The translations under genes and the position numbers were made by a program. Source: Phyllostachys edulis (taxonomy: Eukaryota; Streptophyta; Magnoliopsida; Poales; Poaceae). From it: a stretch of DNA of 64,000 bases. A model generated the notes under the pieces. The model did no database searches. It saw nothing but the letters and a program-made list of their open reading frames with translations, and was not told the origin of the DNA. The stretch is from assembly GCA_036346405.1 (NCBI GenBank), contig CM070563.1:30328816-30392815 (forward strand), written 5' to 3'. Numbering within the stretch: position 1 is the first letter of the stretch; the number at the start of each line of letters is the position of its first letter. Of this stretch, positions 12,051 to 24,965 are shown piece after piece.

Positions 12051-13124
12051 TGCGTTTGGTTGGATGTATTAGGCTGAACGAGATGGTTCGGTACGAGAAA
12101 TGAGGTCATTCACGTGTTTGGTTAGCTGAATGGTACCAAACCATCCCGGACGACCTCGTTCACATTTCAAGAATATTCCTTCAAGATGCTGTACCAACTC
12201 ATTCCGAAAAATCGGCTGAACCACGCCATCTCGATCTCGTTCGCAAGTCGGCGGGCCGAGCGGCGGCGCTGGCCACCAGGCCACACCAGGGAACCGAGGA
12301 GCGCGGGCGCCGGAGGGAGCAACGGCCGGGGAGGTGGCCCAAGCCAGGAGGAGCCGAGCCGGACTGGTTGGGACAACGCCGAGCGACAAGGGAGGAGAGG
12401 TGCGACCAACCGATGGGCTAAGCGGTCGAACATGCCGAGTGTGCGGGCGAAGTGCATATGGCGGTGTCGCACCAAGCCGGGAGGCGCTGGGAGAGAGAGC
12501 CGAGCCGATGGTGAGGGTGACGCCGAGTGGCCGGGGAGGAGTTAGGTGCAACCAGTGGCCAAGTGCCAAGCAGTGCCAAGCATCTTGAGTGTGTGAGGTG
12601 AGTTCTTGGCTGATGTGTGGCCATGCCCGAACCAAGGGTGTGCAGGAGAGAGAGGCGGTGGGCTAGGGTCGGGGCGGTGGAGCAGGGCGCCATGGGAGGA
12701 GCCAAAGTGAGGGAGAGATAAGGAAGTAGAATGGAGAAGAAGGTGAGTGCTGCTGGATGTGTCGGCTAGGGAAGGATGAGGAAGAGAAGAGTGTCAGTCG
12801 GAAGAAATCAGAAGAAAAGAAGAGTGTCGGTCGGAAGAAAAGGAAAGAAAAAGGAAGGAAGAAGAAGAAAGGAAAAAGAAAAAATATTATTGAGATAATC
12901 TCACCCAAACCAACCCTATTCCCTCAACCAAACACCATCTCATACCACCCTGAATTATCTCATACAACCAACCAAACATATTTGAGTATCATACCATACA
13001 ACCAATCAAACAGCACATATGTATCATCCATCTTGTACTATCCCATCCTATTCAGCCTAATACAACCAATCCATCTTGTACTATCCTATCCTATTCAGCC
13101 TCATACAACCAACCAAAGGCACCC
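12051..13124. mobile_element. Tourist/Harbinger-like non-autonomous element with GC-rich insert
   Basis: The left end TGCGTTTGGTTGGATGTATT and the inverted right end GGGTGCCTTTGGTTGG share a 27-bp imperfect terminal inverted repeat that continues to AGGCTGAA. TAA occurs on both sides (12048-12050 and 13125-13127), matching the 3-bp TWA duplications of PIF/Harbinger elements. The outer parts are AT-rich; 12240-12700 is GC-rich and 12780-12890 is purine-rich. At 1074 bp it is larger than a normal MITE. No transposase was recognised. Confidence 0.7.
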
Positions 13125-13173
13125 TAAAGCACCGTGATGACTGATGGTGCGATGGTACTTTCTCATGGCAGAG

Positions 13174-14484
13174 TAGGCCTGGGAATGGGTTGGGTTGAAA
13201 TGGATGAAGTGGGTTGGATTTTAGTTTGGATTAGCTTTGGATTGGTGGAAATGGGTTGAGATAGCTAACGGGTTGATTTGGTTTGGGTTTACACTGAAAA
13301 CGGGTTGGTTTGGTTTGGTATGGGTTCTAAAAATTCGGGTTCGTATGGGTTGAACCCATGGTTTCGTATGGGTTCAGGTTGGATGGGGGCATCGGGTGGG
13401 ACTGATGGTGGGAGTTGGGACTGGGAGACGCCTGCGGCGATGTGCTCCAGCGCGGCGTTGGCGGCATCGAGCCGGCTTGCTGCCGCCGCCGCCGCCGCCG
13501 TGGCGTAGTTGAGCAGAAGGTGGATGAGGCAGAGGCCGAGATTCTTCTTCTTTCTCTCTCTCTCATGACGAGATTCTTGACTCCGAGTGGCACGGGCATG
13601 CCGTTCTGCACGGCAACCGGCCGCGACTCGAGCTTGCAATCGAGCGTGGCCTCCTCGACGAGCACCCTCCCGACGAGCCGCAGCAGCGTCTCCTCCATCT
13701 CCTGCCGTCGCTCCACGGGTGCACCTCCGCTTGGAGCAAGCGGGGTTCTGTAGATGAGGTTCAATGCGACATCACATGGCGAGGAACGACTTCAGCGAGG
13801 CGAAGCGGCCTGTGGAGGAGAGGAGCGCGGAGTGGGACGCGGAAAGGAGCCCTTGAGCGATCGGCGTTAGCGAGGAGGAGTGGAAGTCGTCGGCAAAGAC
13901 GGATGAAGTCGTGGAAGTGCAGCGCGAGCTCCTCGATGTCGACCTCGCGGTCCCAGCATGGCGCGTGAGCGAGGCAGCAGCATGCTCCAGCCTCCCACAT
14001 CTGACGAACGCAGCGCCGCCGAAGTATGAGTCCTCTCCATGGCGATGGCCAAGGAGAGCTGCAGTAGGTCCGCATCAGACGAGCGGACCCCCCCCAGGCG
14101 TCGCCATGAGCTTCGCCTTGATCGAGATCTGAGGGGTGAGAGAAGCGGTTGCCTTACCGAGTTAGGCATGAAGGAAAAACTCTGTTGGGATACTAGTAGA
14201 AGATACAGGCGGGTGGTCGGGGTAGGTGGTGTTGGGTGGCTGGAAGTGGGGCCAGACGGGAGAAATGAATACTTATCTGCCTATATTCGAGAAATGGTTT
14301 GGAAATGGTTTGGAAATGGGTTAGAATATGGATTCAACCCATTTATGTGATTTGGGTTGGGTGGGTTTGGGTGGAAGTATTGTGTGGGTTGGATTATGAG
14401 AACTACTATTTGGGTTGAATGGGGTTGGGTTTTCTTTATTTTCTTATGTGGTTAGGATTGGATTCTCACCCATTAGCACCCCTA
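13174..14484. mobile_element. hAT-type non-autonomous element carrying a coding-like fragment
   Basis: 1311 bp between perfect 8-bp duplications TGGCAGAG (13166-13173 and 14485-14492), the size made by hAT transposases. The ends are TAGGCCTGGGAATGGGT and, inverted, TAGGGGTGCTAATGGGT. The outer 200 bp consist of GGGTTGG/GGTTTGG-type repeats on both sides. The interior (about 13400-14130) is GC-rich, with open frames of 145 and 104 residues on the minus strand, including a stretch rich in Glu, Arg and Leu (VERRQEMEETLLRLVGR). It could be a captured exon. I cannot name the family, and the frames are not continuous. Confidence 0.8.
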
Positions 14485-14775
14485 TGGCAGAGGATCCCAA
14501 ATCCACTTTTCTCGGTTATAAATAATTCGATGCCCATTAAGTAGGTATAACGTAAATAAACGTATGCAAATTTTAACACCTCACTGCCCTACTACTTACT
14601 CATCTTGTGAACATGATCAACCTGCATCTTACTATCTTACACAACTAGAAGCAAATTTAATCTGACAGCATCTACAAGGCTAATGATTTAAACAAAAGAA
14701 AATCAAAAGCAAATTTAATTTGACAGCATCTACAAGCTAAGCAAATCAATTAGCAAATCCGCGCGTGCATGTAGT

Positions 14776-15147
14776 CTACAGGTGAAGCGAGGTATCCACC
14801 TCCACATCACTTCTACAGCCCGAATTCTGCACTGATCTAGCAACGTTCACCGACGGCGGCAGGCTGACCTCGGCGGCGCCGTTGGTGCGGAACCCGGCGC
14901 TCGCCGCCGGGCCGTGGACCGGCCTCGGCGGCCGGACGAGCTCCGGGTGCAAGAACCACCCCGGTTGCTCACTGCTTGATGACGCTGCAGCTGGTAGGGC
15001 TGAGCTGGTGGTTGTACCGCTAGCCATCATCATCTGCAGCTGCTCCCTTCCCTCTCTCATCTCCTTCACCTTCTGCAGGTTCCTGAACCTCTCCTGGAGG
15101 AGAGCAATGGAGGAGGAGGAGGCCTCGTAGTTGCCCTGTCTTCTCAT
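14776..15147 (-). CDS. Small single-exon gene, 123-residue protein of unknown function
   Basis: An uninterrupted frame from the ATG at 15147 to TAG at 14776. A TATA box lies 142 bases upstream, followed by a purine-rich leader, as in many plant genes. The N terminus (MRRQGNYEASSSSIALLQER) runs into a charged, probably helical segment (about residues 14-41, with LQKVKEMREGREQL). The rest is low-complexity Ser/Ala/Pro-rich with WFLHPELVRPPRP near residue 69. No signal peptide or membrane segment is visible. I do not recognise the family. The compact charged helix and disordered tail suggest a regulatory or binding role, which is only inference. Codon use is GC-rich in contrast to the AT-rich flanks, consistent with a real grass gene. 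No intron is needed. Confidence 0.65.
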   Translation of the reverse strand: MRRQGNYEASSSSIALLQERFRNLQKVKEMREGREQLQMMMASGTTTSSALPAAASSSSEQPGWFLHPELVRPPRPVHGPAASAGFRTNGAAEVSLPPSVNVARSVQNSGCRSDVEVDTSLHL

Positions 15148-15288
15148 GGAGATAGATAGATAGACTGAAATGCTCTATGCTTCCTTTTTCCTTCCCCTCT
15201 ACTTCTTCCTTTCTCCTTCCTCTCTACTTCTTCCTTTCTTTCTTCTTTGGCCTTGATTAATGGAAGGTTTCTTGTTTGGGGCTTGGGG

Positions 15289-15296
15289 TATTTATA
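15289..15296 (-). promoter_or_regulatory. TATA box of the small gene
   Basis: The minus strand reads TATAAATA. The spacing to the ATG at 15147 leaves about 110 bases for a leader, which is purine-rich (GGAAGGAGAAAGGAAG-like). Confidence 0.55.
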
Positions 15297-17027
15297 AGGG
15301 GAAGGAGGGTGTTTGTCCTTTTTCTCGTGCACTCATTGCATGTGTTTCTGTGCCAATTTCTGATGGATCCAACTAGTTGATGTGTTGATGTGGAATTGGC
15401 AGCTAGGTGAGGATGCTATGCCCACATGCAAATTTTAGAGATTATTTCTCTTCTAGGTAGATTTGCTAACTAGTGGAAGACCACATTTCCACCCATAAAG
15501 CTTTTCTTTTTGTTAGGTCTACCCTGAAGATGAGTAAGCTCAAACCAAACAAAGCAAGAAGCAACTGATAATGATGCAGCCCACAATTAGCCACATCCCA
15601 AGTTGTAAAACCGAAGTAATTAACATGTCTGTAGAACAAAATCAGCTATAAATGTTTCTCTATAAAAACATTAGATTTTATTTTATTCTATTTCACTTTT
15701 GTTTCGAGCAACAATTTCTTCTAGCTTTAAGATGTTGCACATCAATGAACTATGGCACACAAATAAATTAACTAAGCTCCGCACTTTCTTGTACTCAATT
15801 ATTTGACATACTATCTCTTAGTGACGGCCTAGTTGCTCTTAGAAATCCCTACAAGAATACGAGAGAACACCCACTAAGTACCACATGATTCAACCATCCA
15901 AACACTACCTAAAATAGGGATGGTGCAAGAAAAATTAACCTTTGATTCTTGCCATACCAATTGCAAAATGAATTATCTTCCTGTGAAGTTTAAGATGTTG
16001 ATGTAGCATTTTTGTGAAGAATCAGGAAGAGGTGAAAATCCAAGGAAGAAAAGGCCTGGTGAACAGTGTAGTGGTTTAGTGAGTGGATGTGAGGACTGAA
16101 GAGGGGGGGCAAGCCTTACTTTTTTTAAAGTTGGAGTAATGGGTGGTGAACAGGTAGTACAAAACAAAATGGAAGCTAGTGCTTGGCAACGAGTTGTAGC
16201 AAAGGAATATGGTCATTATGATTTTTGTAGTGATGCTTTGTCTTGTAACCCTTGGGGTGGGGCCTTCAAGTTTTTTTTTCTTCTAGGGAAATTTTGTATT
16301 AACATGCAAGTGGAACCAGGATCTAGGTAGGACCACGGTGTGAACGGTACTCGGCAGTGACCGGAGCAACAAGGAGACACTACTGTAGCATTTCACTGTA
16401 GCAAAACCACTGTAGCTACTGAACCTTTGAATTTTTTTTGTCAAGCAGTAAAGATCGTTTTTTAAAACTACGTACTGTAGATCCTTTGTATTGAAACCTG
16501 TGATCCATTTCCTGTGGAACCAAGTTTGATTCAACCACAGAAGACTGATCTTTCGTTGTTTTTTAAAACTCTTCGTTAGACCACGTTTTTTTTTAAAAAA
16601 AATAACGCGCTGCCATATTAGTCATCATTAGCTGTCAATCGATTTTTGACCGGTGAGGAGTTGTAAGATTTTGTACGTTCAGTCTAAGGGGCCCTAGCTA
16701 GACGATAGAGACCGAATGATATCAAATTTCATGCACTCAAAATTTAAAATTCAGAAGTAAGCTTGGAACAAAAAAAATGGATATAACTTCAAAATTTGTA
16801 AATTTATTATTTGTAGTTCAAAAAATTATAACCTAACTAAGGGGTCAGTATAATTTTTGTTATGGTTCTAAAAGAAAGGCTCCCTATTAATTAATATTAT
16901 ATTAAAAAAACACGGGTACATATCTAGTGCGAACTCCTCACTAAGTGATATCATGCTAATCCTGTTGATTAGGGCATCAAATTAATCAAAAAGTTCGTGA
17001 AGGTAGCCCTTAATATGATCTACTGTA
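15297..17027. other. Intergenic, upstream of the small gene; nothing further recognised
   Basis: AT-rich. Open frames at 15973-16534 are short and lack any domain or promoter context. Confidence 0.5.
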
Positions 17028-17035
17028 TATCTTAC

Positions 17036-17416
17036 GAGGCGGTTGTATGCAATAAAAATGCAAATAAGTTAAAACTATTTGAAAAACAAACTTAGAAGTT
17101 TTAAAAATCCCAAAAAATTATGAGATGTAGCGGAGGGCATTTTATATGTCTCTGTAAAATTACAAGATCAATCTCAACAGAATTTTCCATATACAAAATA
17201 GACATATACTTTATGAAATAGTGTTTTCACTACTTTGACTAAGTATTTGTATTTTTCATATTTCACAAATGCGATTGAGTTTGATTATAAAATTTTGCAG
17301 AGATATAGAGCATATATATACCCTCCCTACATCATGTTTTGAGAATTTTTAGAAATGTCTAAATTAGGTGAAAATGCGAATTTTCACCAAATTCACATCT
17401 CCACGTGATATTTCGT
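17036..17416. mobile_element. Foldback MITE-like element
   Basis: Imperfect inverted arms of roughly 110-130 bases: the left arm around 17090-17180 (ATGAGATGTAGCGGAGGGCA) pairs with the right arm around 17270-17365 (reverse complement contains CATGATGTAGGGAGGGTA). TATCTTAC occurs just outside both ends (17028-17035 and 17417-17424) and could be an 8-bp target duplication. The outermost bases match poorly, so the exact borders and the superfamily are uncertain. Confidence 0.55.
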
Positions 17417-17424
17417 TATCTTAC

Positions 17425-19240
17425 AAAGTTTCAAGCCTAAGCTGTAAGCTCAGTCGGTGCCAAAAGGGATGGAGAAAAATGTGAGGTCTGTTGTGAATAT
17501 TAACATTTCCTTGTGCCTTTTTTATGATTGTCAGATTTTTAATAAGTTGGTTTCTCTATGATCCAAACTTTTCAAGTTGATTTTATCTCCGCACTTTTCC
17601 AAGTCTAAACTCAATATTTTCTTGATTTGCAATGTAATATAGTGGTATAAAACATATTAATCGATGCACTGATCAAAAGGAGTAGTATTATAGCGCATGG
17701 TAGGCAGCTTGCACTATAAAACCTGTACTTTTCTTGAGAGAGAGAGATATATGACCTGTGCTTCTAAATCCACCAGTCTAAGAAGACTAAGAATTGTTAG
17801 GCTATTTTGCCTCCCCCAGTTTTTGTAAGGCTCCCATTATTGAACTATTACTGTACTAGTTTGATACTTTGATGTCATGGATTGTGACAAGGGCTCCAAA
17901 GATGGTGAGGCGTTCCAACTCCGGATTTTGAATGCCAAGTCTTTAGTCAATGCTTATGCAGGGCATGATGCTGTTTTGTGGCTTCCTGTTGTTTGGTTGT
18001 GGAGTTGAATAGTGGTGTTGGGACATGCATCTGACCGATCCAGTGATCAACAAGCCAAATGAGCAGTCAAAGATTGATGAAACAAACCATTACCACTCTG
18101 GATTCCATATTTTACTAGCTGCAGTTGGAGGTGGAGCAAGTTGGACTTTTCTGGGGGCAGGTTAACCTGATTGATTTTGTAAAATTTCATGGGCTTTGTG
18201 GTGATTAAGCTAGGTAACGAAAAAGGTGCATGGTTCATGATGATATTTTTTTTAAAAAAAAAAAACTTAACACGGTATGTAGAAGAAATGGTCTTGACTT
18301 AACCACTTAGGTTATGGATGTCAGTATATATGGTCAACCATCTTGTACGTTCTGTCGCCAGGAACATAACATAATCCATTCAAACAAAATCAATGGCCTT
18401 TGGGACAGGTTTTATTTTCTTCTTACATTGGATTTTTTCTGTTCAAAAATTGATTTATTTAAAAGAAAGTGTTTCTAGGTTTGTACCTTTTTTCAACAAA
18501 AAAAAAATTTGTTTGCACTAGCTTCCTCTAAGAAGCAATGAGCTTGACAGGCCCATTTGTGGAACCATGTTCTGTTCGAAAGTGGGTTGTATGGAGTGTC
18601 CGTCAAAGTGGGCCTTACATGGGCTGTAATCTGTTTACATCTAATGCATTGAAGAACAAAAAAAAAGAGGCAAATAGCTTCTAAACAGCATATGGATGCT
18701 ATCGCAAAAAAAAAAAAGTATATGGGTGCTGAAATGTATACGAATTAGTTGCACTTGCAGATCTACCTAAATAACCAATCATCTGCACACATAATTGTCT
18801 GACAAGTCGACATTACTAGCTTGGTCGTACTTTAATAAACTCCATTTTAGGCAAACAGTAAGATTAAAAAAAATGCAGCAACAAGAAAAACATATGAATT
18901 TGCCGTCAACGTCTAGTGGATTTCTATATTATAACACTCTGGCCAACAAGAACCCAGAATGTCACTACTGCACCTTTCACTCTAGATTTAAATCATTATT
19001 GCTTGTAATTTCAGCGGTTCTTTCCCTAAAAAAACTACATAAGTTATTCTACAATAGTAGCATCGAGATGTCATAAGCAAGAATAAATGCTCGCACATGA
19101 CTTGGGACCTCGCACCCAAGAATGCTCGGTCCTTACGCTTGAGAACGTTTGGAACCATACAGCCGGGAGCACAAAAAACTTTGCAACTAAAAACATGACC
19201 AATAATTAATCATGTTCATAAAAGCATCTAAAGTTCATCG
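17425..19240. other. Intergenic, nothing recognised
   Basis: AT-rich sequence with poly-A/T runs (18248-18264, 18704-18717). No gene, RNA or element end could be supported. Confidence 0.5.
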
Positions 19241-20160
19241 CTATAGAGGACTTGGAACATGTAGTGTGAAATGGAAATTCTGTGTTATTTTGGAATGATT
19301 TGTGGCATGGTGCTATTTTGGCACAACAATACCCGCGGTTATATTCTTTTGCAATAAACAAACAATGTTCTCGGTTGCTGCATTCCTAAATGACTTGGCA
19401 GAACACTTGGCAACTCAGGCTTTTGCAGAACACTTGGCACTACGCCAAACTATACAGAATACAGACTTGACCCCTTCACAGCATGATTCTTGTTCATACA
19501 TATGGAGGACATGGACGATATTCTTCAGGCAAATTTTATGAATTTCTCTCGCAAGGTCTCAATGTGCCAATAACATTCAAATGGATCTGGAAATCTAAGT
19601 GTATGATGAAGCACAAAGTCTTTATTTGGCTACTGATTGTCGATCGGTTAAACATGAGGAGCATGGTCAAAAGACGATGTGTCTATGATGGTGCTGACAT
19701 TCAATGTGTTCTTTGTAATCAAAATGTTGAGGAAACTACAATACACATGTTCTTTGCATGTCCATTTAGTCAAGCGTGTTGGGCATTTCTTCATATCCAT
19801 TAGAATCTTAATTAGGGTTTTCATCCCAAGATACAACTGATCAGACAACAATTTGTGCAACCTTTTTTCATGGAAATTTTTATTACTGCTTCCTGGCATA
19901 TCTGGAAACATCGAGATGGCCAAATTTTTTAGCATGCACAGCCTGGATTTGACTCTTGGAAAGCTTTGTTCAAAAATAAAGTAGCGCTGCTTATTTGTAG
20001 AGTGAATGAGGATCTCAAGGAATCTATTTTACAATGGCTACACTCTCTTTGTTTGTAAATTCTTTTCTTAAAACTGTTTGTAATTATTCCTCTATTATAT
20101 TTAATTATACTATAGGGGCTTCCCCTACAGTCTTTCTGTAAAAAAAAGCAATAAAAGTTC
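19241..20160 (+). mobile_element. LINE (non-LTR retrotransposon) 3' remnant
   Basis: Frame-shifted translations give the C-terminal end of a plant LINE polyprotein: FWNDLWHGA near 19290, then at 19520-19800 a zf-RVT-type segment with SGKFYEFL, KWIWKSK and KVFIWLL, followed by CVLCNQNVEETTIHMFFACP with its Cys/His zinc-finger pattern. The 3' tail contains GGGGCTTCCCCTACAGTC and an A-rich end near 20140-20160. The RT core and ORF1 are absent, as in a 5'-truncated and decayed insertion. Confidence 0.75.
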
Positions 20161-21344
20161 TATTAACTAAATTCCAAATAATCCACTGAGATATAAAAGA
20201 GGTAGCTAAAGGTGACAATTTAATGGTTGCTTGCACGTGATGTGTATGTGCTACTCTCATCCCATACATGTTGCCGTTAATAATCACCTAAAAACAATAA
20301 CAAAGCAAGGGTGGGTCCAAGACTTTGCACGTAACATGTTAAAACAGTAAATATCATCTTAAACATATCATCATCATTAATCACATTTGATTAACTCCAT
20401 CTTATTAATGCAATGCAAATGCTCATGCACATGTCTCATCGTCTCTTTAGCTTATACCAGCATAGCGGAGTGTAACACCCGTCGGTTTGCATTCAAGCCC
20501 GCCCTATTCCATGCGGGGACAATAAAAGTCTGTCCTCTTTGATACAGGGATCTCAATCCTCCACTCCCGTGGAATGACCACACAAAGTAGGGCATCTCTT
20601 TTCATGTCATGAATGCATATGATGCCATAATTCTATCAACAATCATTATGTGTCATTAACCATTATCCATCATCAAGTATTCATCATGTTGTCATCATAA
20701 ATCATCATGTACATCAGGAGTATCATAAATCATCATGTATATCAGGAGTAAACATATCGCAATAGCATGGTAAATTTGCATCATACTCAATTAACAAAAC
20801 CATCCACCCATTTTACTAGTTCTACCATGCACTTGCTTTTTAACCATGGAAAACTGAACAATGCGAAGATGACACCAACACACCTCCTGGAAAAAACCAA
20901 TTCTCACCTCAAAACATGTGATAATAGTACAGATATGCAAAATAGATTATCATCGCTCCTACGCGCAATCTCGACACAATTAACCACCTTCACCAGACAA
21001 CCCACCCATTGTCCTGCTGATCAAATATCCATAACTTTTAGTTTTGAAATCCAAACATAGCAAACCATATGAGTTATGGAATCTACACAAAATTTTGCCA
21101 CATTTTTCTAGTTATGCAAATTTATTGATTAAGCCATATAAACTATCGTTTTCAACCGCGAAAATCATTCTATTGCGTTACTGAACAACATGATTAACAT
21201 TTTTATAACTATTTTTCTACTGTACGAAACACAACAAATAATATCACTTCTGAAAACTACAAATCATTATCTACATCTTTCTAGTTATGACCATAAATTA
21301 GTTTTGTCATCTACTAGTTTTAATATGCAGAATAACACAACTGC
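20161..21344. other. Intergenic, AT-rich with CATCAT-type simple sequence
   Basis: At 20600-20760 are short direct repeats (CATCATGTA, ATCAGGAGTA twice). No gene is supported. A TGTAACACCCG motif at 20472 resembles an LTR start, but no partner end was found. Confidence 0.4.
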
Positions 21345-23939
21345 TACCATGTAACATCCCAATTTTATGAGTTTCAAAAACTTTTTTGAGTAGTTACCCT
21401 TGGAAAATTTCACCAAAATTTATTTGAATTTAATAAAGCCTAAATGGGACTTTTAAAGTCAAAATTTTTAATGTGACTAATCTAAATATCAATTAAATCC
21501 AAAACTATTTTATTTGACCTCTTTGTGCTTGGAAATATTTTCCAGATTTTTCTGCAATTTTTTCGAGTTCAATTGCTATTTTTTATTTGCTATTTAGATT
21601 TTTTGGTATTTCTAAAATAGAAAACCTAATTAAAATCTCAGGAAATCCTTTGGGATGAATTTCCTATTCCTCACCCATTTCCCCTGCCTTTCAGCCTATT
21701 CTCGCCCATGGCCCACTTTCTCTCTCCCATCGCTCGCCTGCACCCAGTCCCACTTGTTAGTCGCACACATGGCGTGTGCGACGCAAATCCACCCTAGCCT
21801 TTGCCGCTGACATGTGGGCCCACCTCCATTACAATTCATCATCTCCACCCGTACACGAGCTAGACTCCACTGCCGTGTCGCCCTTGGACTCTCCTGTAGC
21901 CCCGCTGGTACAGGCTATTTAAAGCCTCGGCGTGCATGTCAAAATGACCGCCTCAACCCTAGCTGCTAATCCCCTAAAGCCCGGAGCCCTAGATCACCGT
22001 TGTCATGCCGAAATTTCAAATCTAGCCCTAGCACTGCCGCCTCTGTGTTTCGCTAATTCCGTTGCCACCACTGATCCCCTGTTGTCTTCGTCTACATCGT
22101 CAGGTTTGCCTTCTCGTGTTCTACCAAGTGTGCACCTTCCTGTAGCTGAAGGATCGCCACAGCACCGTAGCACCATCGAGGTCGTGCCGCTACCCTATTC
22201 CATCGTCGCTACCGCATTCCCCTCGCTACCGGTGACCATTGGGTCCCACGCACCACCTATTGGCATCGCCAGAGCCTTAGGAACCCAACGCGCATGTCCA
22301 CGACCTTGTCGGAGCACCATGCTGTCGTTTCGCCATTGACCGAGCCACCACCATCGTCCTCGTCGCTGTTCAACCCTTTGTCACCTTCCATCACCACAAT
22401 CGAAGCTATTGGATGTTTTTGCACGAGCACAAGCATGCCGCCGATGACACCTTTCGCCGTCGTTCACCATCACCGTCGTCGAGCCATGGCAGCCGTTGAT
22501 TTCAGTCGACGTGGCTGCCTGCGTGTTGCCCCGACACCGTTACATGTGTGTCGTGACAGCACCTCAACCGCGTCAGCACCAACCACACCCAAACCCTAAA
22601 TCTAGGTCATCGTGGACTTGGTCCATGATGGACCTAGCTACTAACATGTGGACCCCACATGTCAGTCCACTGTTCCATGCACCCGTGAGCCATAGACCAG
22701 TAGACCAAAACCATAGACCTGGTCTCACCTGTCAACCTCTATTCCCTATTTTCTGAATTTTCTTTTAATTTTGAAATTCATTGTTGATGTGATATTTCAG
22801 AATTTCCTTTAGAAAGAAAATTCTGAAAATTTGAAATAGTGTTTTCTTTCTCTCTTTTTTAGATTTAAATCTTTTGAGAGTCTGTTCTTCCTCATACAAA
22901 ATCCGATTGAGCCCATTCAAGTTTCTAAATTCATATAAATTCAAGACCTACCTTCCTGTGATTTTTATTTAATTTTTGGAGTTTTTTGTTGCTCTGTTTT
23001 GTATTTATTTGGGTTTTCGCTTTCATTTGCGAGTAAACGTTGATACTTCGGGAGCTTTCGAGGAAGGAGTTGATCAAGCTCAAGACTAGTACCAAGACTT
23101 GTTTCAAGGCAAGTTGTACCATGGTGAACCCAGTTTTCCAAAAATACTTTGATTCAAACTATTGCATGTTATTTAAATTATTTAATTCTTTAAATGCTTT
23201 AGGATTAGCTATACGCCTACTTGACTATATCCACCTTGCTCATTGTATTATCCTGATCTTTTATCACCTTAGCTTGGTTAATTATTAGTTGGTATCATTA
23301 TAGCACCAACGTGAGTTGGTTAGATACGAATAGTTTGCTTAGCCATGCAACAGGTTATTGATATCATTTTGAGTTGCAAATCTAAACTTGATTAACTGAA
23401 TATGGAATGCTTTGTGGAAAGCTATGTGCAGTATGTTATCACTTGTTGATGACATGTGTTGCATTTAACCAACAGAGTGGGAAAAGATTTAGACCGAGAC
23501 AAGTGGATGGAATTGTGATATGGTGGAACTGTGTGCGTTTGGGAAAATATGAATATTGGAATTGAAAGTAGTTTGGCAGTCTTGCCTTAGTCAATTAAGG
23601 ACTTAACTTTGTGCACAATTGAACTGAGCCATAACTGTATGACTACATTGTAAGATCGAGGAGGCCGACTAGAGGGGGGTGAATAGACAGTTTTAAAAAC
23701 TTCTTTGACTAAAACCGATTTCTAATACGGAAACTAATAACAATACGGTTTTGCATAATTAAAGCCTAAATCAACTAGTCTTTACTAAGTGTACCAACAA
23801 CATAATACTATTGATAATGATAGCAATCATACAAAGACATATAAGCAATTTAATACAAGAATGTAAATTGCACAAAGTAAAACACAAGAGAACAAACCAT
23901 AATGACACAATGATGTTTTACCGTGGTGTTCGGAGACTT

Positions 23940-24065
23940 GTCGGTCTCCTCTAATCCACGTTGAGGTAAGCCCAACCAAATTGGACTGGCTCCACAATTG
24001 AGCCAACACTCCGAGGTAAGTCCAACCACTTGGACTGGCTCCGACATGAACCAACACCTCGATCC
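23940..24065. repeat. Short duplicated GAGGTAAG...GGACTGGCTCC motif
   Basis: Two copies of a roughly 60-bp unit containing GAGGTAAGYCCAACCA and TTGGACTGGCTCC, inside the inner solo LTR. Confidence 0.6.
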
Positions 24066-24579
24066 ACTCAGGGTTGCTCTTCCTCCACTCTGGAGATGGC
24101 GAACACCAAACCACTCATAATCGTCCGGGTCTTCTCGCAACCTTCTTTGAGAAGATCACCGATGCAACTCCTCCAAGCCGTCTAGGTGTCGGCAAACACC
24201 AAGAGTACTAAGTTGGAGACGCTTACTTGAATGAATCAAGTGTCTAAACTCAATGGATACACAATCCACTACCTAATGCAACACATGCACTTAGAGTTTG
24301 CTCTCTAAGCTCAGTAAGTGCAACACATGCACATAAGAGATGAGAGGGCTTTCTCTTTGCTCAAAGGAATGAATAGCACTAGCAACAACACCTTCCATAA
24401 CTGGCCAAGGTGGGTATTTATAGTCCACATACAAAAACTAACCGTTTGGAAGAGAATTTGCTAAAAATCAGCGAAGCCCGGTCTGACTGCCCAGACTGCC
24501 AACCAATGGCCAGTCAGACCGGTCATGCTCCAACAGCTATAAAACTAGCTGTTGGATGCATGTCCGGACTGACCGCCAA

Positions 24580-24965
24580 CCAATGTTAGGTCAGTCCGCG
24601 CCAACCCGGTCAGACCGGCCAACACATGACGGTCAGACCGCACAATAGAACAAAGAGCTATTCCAGGAAAACACTTTCTTTAGAAAAAGCTGACTGGGTC
24701 ACTTGACCCGGAGGTCCGGTCAGGCCGGCCAACACATGGCTGTCAGACCGGCACACAAAATAAGAAAAATAACTTCTCTGGAAAAACCTGACCGGATCAC
24801 TTGACCCGGAGGTCCGGTCAGACCAACCAACACATGGCGGTCAGTCCGGCACCCAAAACCCAGGAAAACACATTCTCTGGAAAAAAAACTGACCGGGTCA
24901 CATGACCTAGTGGTCCGGTCAGATCGGCCAATACATGGCGGTCAGACCGGAATCCCACCGGTCAA
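24580..24965. repeat. About 99-bp minisatellite rich in GGTCAGACCGG
   Basis: Roughly four diverged units, each containing CTGACCGGGTCACNTGACC, GGTCCGGTCAGACCGG and CCAACACATGGCGGTCAG; unit starts lie near 24688, 24787 and 24888. The unit contains the partial palindrome CCGGTCAGACCGG. Related GGTCAGACCGG motifs extend from 24480 to 25075. Confidence 0.75.

Noticed and set aside
20472..20482. TGTAACACCCG motif as a possible LTR start
   Set aside because: No matching CA end or target duplication was found.
21932..22756. Series of proline/serine-rich open frames after a TATA-like box
   Set aside because: They lie in the outer solo LTR and have no gag or other domain; treated as leader sequence.
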